Assembly: GCF_000308795.1 (NCBI RefSeq)
Contig: NZ_BAGK01000091.1
Location: forward strand, 1-64,000
DNA from: Nocardia thailandica NBRC 100428
GTDB lineage: Bacteria > Actinomycetota > Actinomycetes > Mycobacteriales > Mycobacteriaceae
DNA: 64,000 nucleotides
Direction: 5' to 3'
Shown here: positions 55,870 to 64,000 of the stretch, piece by piece
Layout: each line of letters starts with the position of its first letter
Numbering within the stretch: position 1 is the first letter of the stretch
Made by a program: the position numbers and the translations under genes
The notes under the pieces: model-generated
The model's database searches: none
Seen by the model: only the letters and a program-made list of their open reading frames with translations
What the model was told of the DNA's origin: nothing

Positions 55870-58158
55870 TCAGTTCAGCGCGCCGAGCACCTCGGGCAGG
55901 TCCTCGGTGTGGACGACGCCGAGGCGCTGGGTGGCACGGGTCAGCGCCACGTACAGGTCGTTGAGACCACGCGGCGACTCGTCGAGGATCGCGCGCGGCT
56001 CCACCAGGTACACCGCGTCGAACTCGAGGCCCTTGGCGTCGTGCACGGTCAGGACCCGGACCGAATCCCGGGCCAGGTCGGCCAGTTTCGGGGCCAGCGC
56101 GGCCGGGGCGAGCACCGCGGTCGTGCCGGGACCCCGCTCGGCGTCGAGCAGCCCGGACAGGACCTCCACCAGGTGCTCGGGGGTCGTGCGGTGCGCGCGC
56201 GGCGGATGCCCGGACTCGCGGACCGACCGGGGGACGGCGGCGCCGGGATCGATGGCGGCCAGCACGTCGGCGGCGACGGCCATGATCTCGGCGGGGGTGC
56301 GGTAGTTCACCGTCAGCTCGGTGAGTTTCCAGCGCCGCGCCACATACGGTTCGAGCATCCGCTGCCACGAGGAGGTGCCCGCCGGGTCGCCGGTCTGGGC
56401 GACGTCGCCGACCACGGTCACCCAGCGGTTGGGGATGCGGCGCATGACCATCCGCCAGGCCATCTCCGAGAGCTCCTGCGCCTCGTCGACGATGACGTGC
56501 CCGTAGGTCCAGGTGCGGTCGCCCGCGGCCCGTTCGGCCGTGGTCTGCCGGTTCCGGAACTCCTGGCGCTCGGCGAGCTGGGAGGCGTCGATGAGGTCGT
56601 AGGCCATGAGGATCTCGGGGTCGAGCTCGTCCTCCAGGTCCTGCGGCGCCGAACCGGTGAGGATGTCGAGCGCGTCCTGCGCCTCGGCCAGCTGGGCGCG
56701 CCAGCGGCGGCGGGCCCGCTCGCGCTCCTCGGTGTCGTCCACGCCGAGCAGCTCGGCGAGTTCGTCGAGCAGGGGGGCGTCGGCGGCGCTGAACTGGCCG
56801 TTGTCGGGGCGCAACAGTTCGGCGTGGTCGGCCTCCGACAGCGTCTTGCCCGCCCGGGCCAGCCGGGCCGGGTCGGCGAGCAGATCGGCCAGCACGTCCT
56901 GCGGCGACAGGATCGGCCACAGCCGCGCGATGGCCGCCTGCACGGCCGGGTCGGCGCGCATCTCGTCGCCGATCTCGCTCAGGTCCGCCGAGGACAACAG
57001 GCTCGGGCCGCCGGACAGGTCCGCGCCCATGGTGGCCGCGAGCTGGTCGGTCAGCGCGTCGACCACCGACGCCGCGAAGATCGGCCGCGCCAGGTTGTGC
57101 GGGCGCCGCGAGGACCGGGCCCGCCCGCGCGCGCGGGTGGCGATCTTGCGGTCCAGGGTGACCGGGTAGCCGTCGAAGGTCAGCCGGATCGGTTCCGCGG
57201 GCACCTCCTGCCGGTCGCGCACGGCCTGCTTGAGGACCTCGAGGATGTCGAGGGAACCCTTGATCTCCCCGGCCCGCAAGGAGTCCTCGCGGGTGGCCTT
57301 CACCCCGGGGTACAGGTCGCCGATGGTCGACAGCAGCACGCCGGTCTCGCCGAGGGAGGGCAGCACCTGACCGATGTAGTCGAGGAAGGTCGCGTTGGGG
57401 CCGATGATCAGCACGCCGCTCTTGGCCAGCTGCTGGCGGTAGGTGTAGAGCAGGTAGGCGGCGCGGTGCAGGGCGACGGCGGTCTTGCCGGTGCCCGGGC
57501 CGCCCTGCACGACCAGCACGCTCTTGTGCTCGGAGCGGATGATCGCGTCCTGCTCGTGCTGGATGGTCTCGACGATGTCGTTCATGTGCCCGGTGCGGGC
57601 CGCGTTGAGCGCGGCGAGCAGGGCGCTCTCGCTGCCGACGCCGCCGTCGGACGCGCCCGCCCCGTCACGGCGGGCCGCGTCGAGGTCGAGGTACTCGTCG
57701 TTGATCGCGGTCACCGCGCGGTTGCGCGAGCGGATGTGGCGGCGGCGCGTCACGCCGTCGGGCGCGGCCGTGGTGGCCAGGTAGAACGGGCGGGCCAGCG
57801 GCGCGCGCCAGTCCAGCAGCAGCGACTCGTAGTCGTCGTCCTCGTCGAGGATGCCGAGGCGGCCGATGTAGCGCCGCTCGCCGTCGGTGAGGTCGATGCG
57901 CCCGAAGCACAGGCCGTGCTCGGCGGCGTCGTACTTGGCGATGTCGCCGGAGTAGAGCTGGGTGAACGACTCGCGCTCGCTGCGCGCCTGCGGCGTACCG
58001 CCGGTCTCGAGCAGCACGGTGTCCAGGCGGTGGCGGGCGTAGGCGCGCATCGCGTCGAGCCGTTCGTAGAGGACCGTGAGGTACTGCTGCTCGGAGTCCA
58101 GTTCGCGGGCGCGCGAGGGCGAATCGCCGGTGCGATCCTCGGCGAGGCGATCGGGCAA
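55870..58158 (-). CDS. helD: HelD-family RNA polymerase recycling ATPase
   Basis: A 762-residue superfamily-1 helicase-like motor. An N-terminal antiparallel coiled coil (about 15-60) enters the secondary channel of RNA polymerase in the known HelD complexes. Walker A is GGPGTGKT at 219-226, Walker B region VIVDEAQELSEMAW, and SF1 motifs VNYRTP and VHDAKGLEFD follow. HelD frees stalled RNA polymerase from DNA, and some actinobacterial forms (HelR) give rifampicin resistance. The start is a TTG at 58158 with AAAGGAG upstream. I see no rifampicin-associated element in the leader. Confidence 0.9.
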   Translation of the reverse strand: MPDRLAEDRTGDSPSRARELDSEQQYLTVLYERLDAMRAYARHRLDTVLLETGGTPQARSERESFTQLYSGDIAKYDAAEHGLCFGRIDLTDGERRYIGRLGILDEDDDYESLLLDWRAPLARPFYLATTAAPDGVTRRRHIRSRNRAVTAINDEYLDLDAARRDGAGASDGGVGSESALLAALNAARTGHMNDIVETIQHEQDAIIRSEHKSVLVVQGGPGTGKTAVALHRAAYLLYTYRQQLAKSGVLIIGPNATFLDYIGQVLPSLGETGVLLSTIGDLYPGVKATREDSLRAGEIKGSLDILEVLKQAVRDRQEVPAEPIRLTFDGYPVTLDRKIATRARGRARSSRRPHNLARPIFAASVVDALTDQLAATMGADLSGGPSLLSSADLSEIGDEMRADPAVQAAIARLWPILSPQDVLADLLADPARLARAGKTLSEADHAELLRPDNGQFSAADAPLLDELAELLGVDDTEERERARRRWRAQLAEAQDALDILTGSAPQDLEDELDPEILMAYDLIDASQLAERQEFRNRQTTAERAAGDRTWTYGHVIVDEAQELSEMAWRMVMRRIPNRWVTVVGDVAQTGDPAGTSSWQRMLEPYVARRWKLTELTVNYRTPAEIMAVAADVLAAIDPGAAVPRSVRESGHPPRAHRTTPEHLVEVLSGLLDAERGPGTTAVLAPAALAPKLADLARDSVRVLTVHDAKGLEFDAVYLVEPRAILDESPRGLNDLYVALTRATQRLGVVHTEDLPEVLGALN

Positions 58159-58185
58159 GACGGAACTCCTTTGTCACCGCGAGGA

Positions 58186-58209
58186 GCCCGCGCACAGCGA
58201 CGCGCGGGC
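58186..58209 (-). promoter_or_regulatory. Hairpin in the helD leader
   Basis: GCCCGCG (58186-58192) pairs with CGCGGGC (58203-58209) in the probable 5' leader. A TAGACT -10 candidate on the minus strand at 58226-58231 would give a leader of about 60 bases. Confidence 0.4.
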
Positions 58210-58228
58210 CGGAACAGAGCTGTCCAGT

Positions 58229-58576
58229 CTACGTGTCCGGCGCGCCGGGCGCCGACACGACGGACGGTGCCGCGAACACCTCGTCGCCGAGCACCGGCGC
58301 GAAGTGCTCGACCACCGGGAACGGGTCGTAGAAGTGGTGCAGCAGCGCCCGCCAGCGGGCGTACTCCGGCGACCCGCGGAAGCCCTCGGTGTGGTCGGCC
58401 AGGGTGGCCCAGCGGACCAGCAACAGGTAGGTGCCCGGCCGTTCGACGCAGCGGGTCAGCGAGAGCCCGCCGAAGCCGGGCATGCCCGCGATGATCGGGT
58501 AGGCCCGCGCGAAGGCGGCTTCGAAGTCCGATTCGGCGCCCGGGCGGACGGGCAGCAGCGCCTGTTCGAGAATCAC
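58229..58576 (-). CDS. ABM-fold (antibiotic biosynthesis monooxygenase-like) protein
   Basis: A 115-residue dimeric alpha/beta-barrel domain. Features are EQALLPVRPGAESDFEAAFARA at the N-terminus, GFGGLSLTRCVERPGTYLLLVRW in the centre, and HFYDPFPVVEHFAPV at the end. Members act as cofactor-free oxygenases, haem-degrading enzymes or ligand-binding proteins, so the reaction is open. The GTG at 58576 is preceded by CAGACT six bases away. It lies between the helD gene and the diguanylate cyclase gene, in the same direction. Confidence 0.82.
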   Translation of the reverse strand: MILEQALLPVRPGAESDFEAAFARAYPIIAGMPGFGGLSLTRCVERPGTYLLLVRWATLADHTEGFRGSPEYARWRALLHHFYDPFPVVEHFAPVLGDEVFAAPSVVSAPGAPDT

Positions 58577-58588
58577 CCGGTCAGTCTG

Positions 58589-59917
58589 TCAGGAGACCTG
58601 CGAGCTGTCGGTGCGGTGCACGGGGCCGAGCCCGATCTCGTGGTGCCGCGCGGGCTTGTCGCGGTACATGGCCAGGTCGGCGTCGTGCAGCACCGCCTCG
58701 GGGGTGCGGTGCTCGTCGCTGTCGAGCTCGGTGACCCCGATGGAGGCGTTGACCTCGAGCCGGTGCCTGCGCGCGATGATCGGCTCGGCGATGCTGGTGC
58801 GCAGCCGCCGGATCAGCGCGGGCAGGTCCGCCCGGCGCGGATGACCCGAGAGCAGGACGAGGAACTCGTCGCCGCCGAGGCGCCCGACCACGTCCTCGGC
58901 GCGCAGCGACCGCTGCAGCCGCTGGGCCACGATCTGCAGCACGGTGTCGCCGATGGCGTGCCCGAGCGAATCGTTGATCGCCTTGAACCCGTCGAGGTCG
59001 ATGAACAGGACCGTGGTCACCGGGCAGCTGTCGTCGGCGGCGAGGGCGGCCGAGAGCTGGGACAGGATCAGCGACCGGTTGGCCAGCCCGGTCAGCGAGT
59101 CGTGGGTGGCCTGGTATTCGAGCTGACGCCTGCTGGCCCGGAACTCGGTGACGTCGGAGAAGGAGGACACCGCCGAGGACTCCGGTGACTCGGGGTTGAG
59201 CAGCCGGCAGTTGCACGCCAGCCAGGCCCGGTGCCCGGTGCGGTACTGCACCCCGAAGACGAACCGGCTCACGGCCTCGCCGGTGAGCAGGGTCCGCGCC
59301 AGCGGGTGGCGGTCCGGCGGCAGCGGCTCGCCGTCCTGGTCGAGCAGCGTGACCGGCAGCTGGTCGGCCCGGGTGCCGACCAGCGGCAGGCCGGGGTCGA
59401 TGTCGAGGATGTGGCGGGCCGCCGGGTTGACCGACTCGACGCGACCGCGCGGATCGACGACGATCACCCCCTCCTCCAGCTGGGAGACGACCGCGGTGAA
59501 ATGGGTCTCCGCGCGCCGGGCGGCGGCCTCGGCGGCGCGCTGGGCGGTCAGGTCGTGCACGACCACCTGGTAGGCCAGTTCCCCCTGCCATTCGGTCAGC
59601 ACCGACACCGTGCGCACCGGGATCGTGCGCCCGTCGACGCGGATGAGCGTCATCTCCGCGGGCTCGGACGCGTCACCCTCCTCCCGCAGCGCCGCGATGC
59701 GGTCGAGCATGCCGGGTATCGAATCGGGGTGCACGAACGTGGTGACCGACAGCCCGATCAGGTCCTCGGCGGTGCGGGCGCACAGCAGCCGCACCATCGC
59801 GGGGTTCACGTACACGAGCTTGCCCGCCTCGTGCACGCACAGCGCGTCGGGCGTGTGCTCGACCAGCGAACGGTACCGCTGGGCGAGCTGTTCGGCCTCC
59901 GTCCGGCCTTTTCCCAT
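58589..59917 (-). CDS. PAS-PAS-GGDEF diguanylate cyclase
   Basis: A 442-residue cytoplasmic sensor enzyme making cyclic di-GMP. Two PAS domains lie at about 15-125 and 140-258, each with a short coiled linker after it. The GGDEF domain (about 265-430) has an intact GGDEF at 348-352 and an inhibitory I-site RAED at 339-342, so product feedback is expected. No EAL or membrane segment is present, so activity is probably set by a PAS-bound ligand or redox cofactor. It is divergent from the ketosynthase gene. Confidence 0.93.
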   Translation of the reverse strand: MGKGRTEAEQLAQRYRSLVEHTPDALCVHEAGKLVYVNPAMVRLLCARTAEDLIGLSVTTFVHPDSIPGMLDRIAALREEGDASEPAEMTLIRVDGRTIPVRTVSVLTEWQGELAYQVVVHDLTAQRAAEAAARRAETHFTAVVSQLEEGVIVVDPRGRVESVNPAARHILDIDPGLPLVGTRADQLPVTLLDQDGEPLPPDRHPLARTLLTGEAVSRFVFGVQYRTGHRAWLACNCRLLNPESPESSAVSSFSDVTEFRASRRQLEYQATHDSLTGLANRSLILSQLSAALAADDSCPVTTVLFIDLDGFKAINDSLGHAIGDTVLQIVAQRLQRSLRAEDVVGRLGGDEFLVLLSGHPRRADLPALIRRLRTSIAEPIIARRHRLEVNASIGVTELDSDEHRTPEAVLHDADLAMYRDKPARHHEIGLGPVHRTDSSQVS

Positions 59918-60010
59918 GGATACCCCCGATCGTCGTCCCGATTCTGGTCACCGGTGCACAGGATTATTCTGGGGACCCGCGAGCCCATATGCCACGAGGA
60001 GCGAAGAGAG

Positions 60011-61192
60011 ATGCGCGATGTCAGTCGCGGTGGCGTGGCCCGTCCCGATTCTATGCCGATCGTGGGAGTGGGCGCGGTCACCGCCTACGGGTGGGGTCGC
60101 GAGCCGCTCTGGGACGGTCTGCTCGGCGGGGTCCCCGCGCCCCGGCGGCACCCCGGATACGGGCCGGGACGGGACGAGTACGCCTGGGTCGGCCCGATCC
60201 CGCCGGATCCGGCGGGCGGCGGGAGTGCCGCGCGGTTCGGGCGCGCCGTGCGCGCCGCGGCCGCCGAGGCGATGGCCGACGCGAGCGCGCGCGGCTGGTC
60301 CGGCGTGGGCCGCACGGTCGGCATCGTGCACGCGATCACCCTCGGCGACGTGGCCGACTGGCGCGACTACGCGCGGGGTGGGCTGCGCCGCTCCCGCGAC
60401 TACCTGCCGTTGCTGCCGTCGACGGTGATCTCCGACCTGGCCGTGGAGTACGGCTTCCACGGCCCCGCCGTGAACGTCTCGGCCGCGTGCAGTTCGGCGG
60501 GCGCGGGCCTCCTGACCGGGCTGCTGTGGCAGCGCGCGGGCCTGGTCGACGACGTGCTGTGCGTGGTGACCGACCTGTCGGCGACCCCGGAGATGCTGGC
60601 GCAGTTCGTCGCCCTCGGGGTCGCGGTGGCCGACGCCGACCCGCTGACGGCCTGCCGCCCCTTCCAGCACGGGACGCGGGGGTTCACCATGGCCGAGGCG
60701 TCGGTGGCGCTGCTGCTCAGCGGAGCCGCCGACCGGCCCTACGCGCGGGTGCTCGGCGGCTCGATGAACAACGACGGTTACCACGCCGTGTCGATGAACC
60801 CCTCCGGCCGGTATCTGACCGCCTGCGTCGAGGCGGCGCTGGCCGACGCCGGGGTCGAGCCCGGCGGGATCGGCTGGGTCAACGCCCACGGCACCGGCAC
60901 CCGCCAGTGCGACCGGGCCGAGCGCGCGTTGCTGTCCGGCGTCTTCGCCGACCGGCCCGCCGTCTACGCCCTCAAACCGCTGACCGGTCACTGCCAGGGC
61001 GCCGCCGCCGGTGTCGAGATCGCCACCACCGCACTGGCCTACGATCGCGGCGTGCTGCCCGCGCCGCGCCCGGTCGCCCCCGCCTACGACCGCCTGGTCG
61101 ACGGGCCGGTCGGCCAGGACGGCGCGCCGACGCTCAAGCTCTCCATGGGCATGGGTGGCACCAACGTCGCCCTGGTGCTCGGCCCGGCCTGA
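60011..61192 (+). CDS. Stand-alone beta-ketoacyl synthase family protein
   Basis: A 393-residue condensing enzyme with the complete Cys-His-His triad: Cys160 (NVSAACSSAG), His293 (NAHGTGT) and His327 (KPLTGHCQG), with Lys322 in the same loop. It resembles KAS II/FabF-type or polyketide-linked ketosynthases, but no acyl carrier protein or partner chain-length factor is nearby. Its substrate is unknown. The ATG at 60011 has AAGAGAG upstream; Met15 at 60053 is an alternative. It is divergent from the GGDEF gene and converges on the sensor kinase gene, with three bases between their stops. Confidence 0.85.
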   Translation: MRDVSRGGVARPDSMPIVGVGAVTAYGWGREPLWDGLLGGVPAPRRHPGYGPGRDEYAWVGPIPPDPAGGGSAARFGRAVRAAAAEAMADASARGWSGVGRTVGIVHAITLGDVADWRDYARGGLRRSRDYLPLLPSTVISDLAVEYGFHGPAVNVSAACSSAGAGLLTGLLWQRAGLVDDVLCVVTDLSATPEMLAQFVALGVAVADADPLTACRPFQHGTRGFTMAEASVALLLSGAADRPYARVLGGSMNNDGYHAVSMNPSGRYLTACVEAALADAGVEPGGIGWVNAHGTGTRQCDRAERALLSGVFADRPAVYALKPLTGHCQGAAAGVEIATTALAYDRGVLPAPRPVAPAYDRLVDGPVGQDGAPTLKLSMGMGGTNVALVLGPA

Positions 61193-61195
61193 TGC

Positions 61196-63025
<1,830 letters not shown>

Positions 63026-63065
63026 TCACGCAAAACCGATACCGCCGAGTCTAGTCCGCAAGGTG

Positions 63066-63080
63066 GGGACTTTCGGCCCT
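63066..63080. promoter_or_regulatory. DosR/DevR box
   Basis: GGGACTTTCGGCCCT fits the mycobacterial DosR core consensus GGGACTTNNGNCCCT at every specified position. It lies between the DevS-like kinase gene and the RafH-like gene, 70 bases upstream of the latter's ATG. Confidence 0.75.
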
Positions 63081-63149
63081 TCACCGTCCGCCGCCGCGAT
63101 GGTGGCATATGTCACCGGGGAAAACAGTGAACAGGATTGGGGCAGTGGG

Positions 63150-63929
63150 ATGAATGCGTTGTCGACCGTCCAGCAGTGGACCACTGCGGCTGACCCGGAA
63201 CTCGCCGTGACCACCCGTGGCGAGGTCCCACCGCAGGACGTCACCCGCGCCGTGCGCGCCATCACCCGCGTCATGCGCCGCCACCACCTCGACAGCCCGG
63301 CCCGGGTGCGCGTGACCGCGCCGCTGCGCTCCGACGAGCCGACGCTGGTCCAGGCCAACATCCGCACCAACGACACCCTGACCCGCGTGCAGGTCACCGG
63401 ACCCGGCGGGTTCGCGGTCACCTTCGCCGCCGAGCGGCTGGACCGGCAGCTGGCCCGCCGGGCGGGCAAGGAGTCGCGCGGCGCCTGGCCCGACCCGGCC
63501 CGCCGCCCGCTGGCGCAGGTCACCGAGACGCGTCCGATCATCCGGCGCAAGGACTGCGCCCTGATGACCGGCACCCCGATCGAGGCCAGCACCGTCCTCG
63601 ACGCGATGGACTACGACGCCTACCTGTTCACCGACGCCGAGACCGGCGAGGACGCCATCGTCACCTGGGCCGACCCGTTCGGTGTCGACCTGGCCCGGCA
63701 GCGGCTGACCTCCGCCGCGGTCGGCCCCGCCGATGCGCCGCTGACCGCGAGCGCCATGCCGGTGCGGGTCGTCCAGGACGCGGCGCCGGTGCTCGCCGAG
63801 GACGAGGCGGCCGACCGGCTGTGCCGCGGGGGCCTGCCCTACCTCTTCTACACCGACACCCATTCCGGGCGCGGCAACCTGGTCTACCGCCGCTACGACG
63901 GCGACCTGACCCTCGTCGTCCCCACCTGA
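63150..63929 (+). CDS. RafH/Rv0079-like ribosome hibernation factor
   Basis: A 259-residue protein resembling the DosR-regulated hypoxia ribosome factors of mycobacteria (RafH/MSMEG_3935, Rv0079). An N-terminal alpha/beta domain (about 15-110) is of the S30AE type. Two C-terminal S30AE_C-like repeats follow at about 153-190 (MDYDAYLFTDAETGEDAIV) and 219-259 (LPYLFYTDTHSGRGNLVYRR). Such proteins bind and silence ribosomes during dormancy. The ATG at 63150 is preceded by GGGGCAG; Met13 of the upstream frame at 63099 is less likely. A perfect DosR box lies upstream. Confidence 0.88.
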   Translation: MNALSTVQQWTTAADPELAVTTRGEVPPQDVTRAVRAITRVMRRHHLDSPARVRVTAPLRSDEPTLVQANIRTNDTLTRVQVTGPGGFAVTFAAERLDRQLARRAGKESRGAWPDPARRPLAQVTETRPIIRRKDCALMTGTPIEASTVLDAMDYDAYLFTDAETGEDAIVTWADPFGVDLARQRLTSAAVGPADAPLTASAMPVRVVQDAAPVLAEDEAADRLCRGGLPYLFYTDTHSGRGNLVYRRYDGDLTLVVPT

Positions 63930-63938
63930 TCCACGATG

Positions 63939-63956
63939 CCGGGGCCGCGGCCCCGG
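63939..63956 (+). terminator. GC-rich palindrome after the hibernation-factor gene
   Basis: CCGGGGCCGCGGCCCCGG is a perfect 18-bp palindrome ten bases after the stop. A second hairpin (GGGATG at 63971-63976 with CATCCC at 63990-63995) follows. Together they may terminate transcription. Confidence 0.5.
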
Positions 63957-64000
63957 CGGCGCACGCGAGCGGGATGTCCCGGACCGGGGCATCCCGTCGC

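Noticed and set aside
58159..58260. A rifampicin-associated element upstream of helD
   Set aside because: Only a simple GC hairpin is present; the known inverted-repeat element is not seen.

Overview
The window looks like a chromosomal segment of a high-GC actinobacterium of the mycolic-acid group, most likely Nocardia or a close relative. Codons almost always end in G or C. The gene order follows Mycobacterium tuberculosis from hisA to the universal stress protein (roughly Rv1603-Rv1636): his, trp, lgt, pyk, tesB, pdtaR, polA, rpsA, coaE-GrpB, DUF402, uvrB, USP. The genus is an inference; the gene families and order are what the sequence shows.

Layout. 1-5000: a partial gene at the left edge, then priA(hisA)-impA-hisF, a terminator, an inserted export module (two SMR transporters divergent from a MarR regulator), hisI, and a second MarR gene. 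5000-12040: a membrane protein, bcpB, a small protein, then trpE, a Trp-region membrane protein, trpC, trpB and trpA. There is no trpF, which fits a bifunctional PriA. 12100-18400: lgt, a TM2 protein, pyk, tesB, a hypothetical protein, a low-molecular-weight phosphatase and tRNA-Leu(CAA). 18650-28400: the ANTAR regulator pdtaR, a branched-chain amino-acid type ABC importer with fused ATPases, and the iron/haem uptake operon efeUOB behind a probable IdeR box. 28500-31271: polA.

31370-44110 is an accessory interval between polA and rpsA, which are neighbours in M. tuberculosis. It holds a solitary HTH-like domain, a truncated haemoglobin, an acyl-ACP thioesterase, a free-standing LeuA regulatory-domain protein behind an apparent leucine/valine attenuator, thioredoxin, a 2H phosphoesterase, a beta-decarboxylating dehydrogenase, a polar amino-acid ABC importer, a LysR/flavoprotein pair, an SPFH protein with a small ribbon-helix-helix protein, an orphan gene and a methyltransferase. 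44390-55800: rpsA, coaE-GrpB, a secreted protein, two DUF402 proteins, uvrB, two AraC-type regulators, a VOC protein and a universal stress protein. 55870-64000: a HelD-type RNA polymerase recycling factor, an ABM-fold protein, a PAS-PAS-GGDEF cyclase divergent from a ketosynthase, and a DevS/DosS-like haem sensor kinase divergent from a RafH/Rv0079-like ribosome hibernation factor.

Three regulatory signals stand out. (1) A leaderless leader peptide with Leu-Leu-Leu-Val-Val control codons and three mutually exclusive hairpins precedes the free-standing LeuA regulatory domain. (2) A perfect match to the mycobacterial DosR consensus lies between the DevS-like kinase and the hibernation factor. 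(3) A -10 hexamer of the form TAnnnT lies 6-7 bases before the start codon of at least thirteen reading frames, which suggests widespread leaderless transcription and helps to fix start codons. No rRNA, CRISPR array, insertion sequence or prophage was seen.
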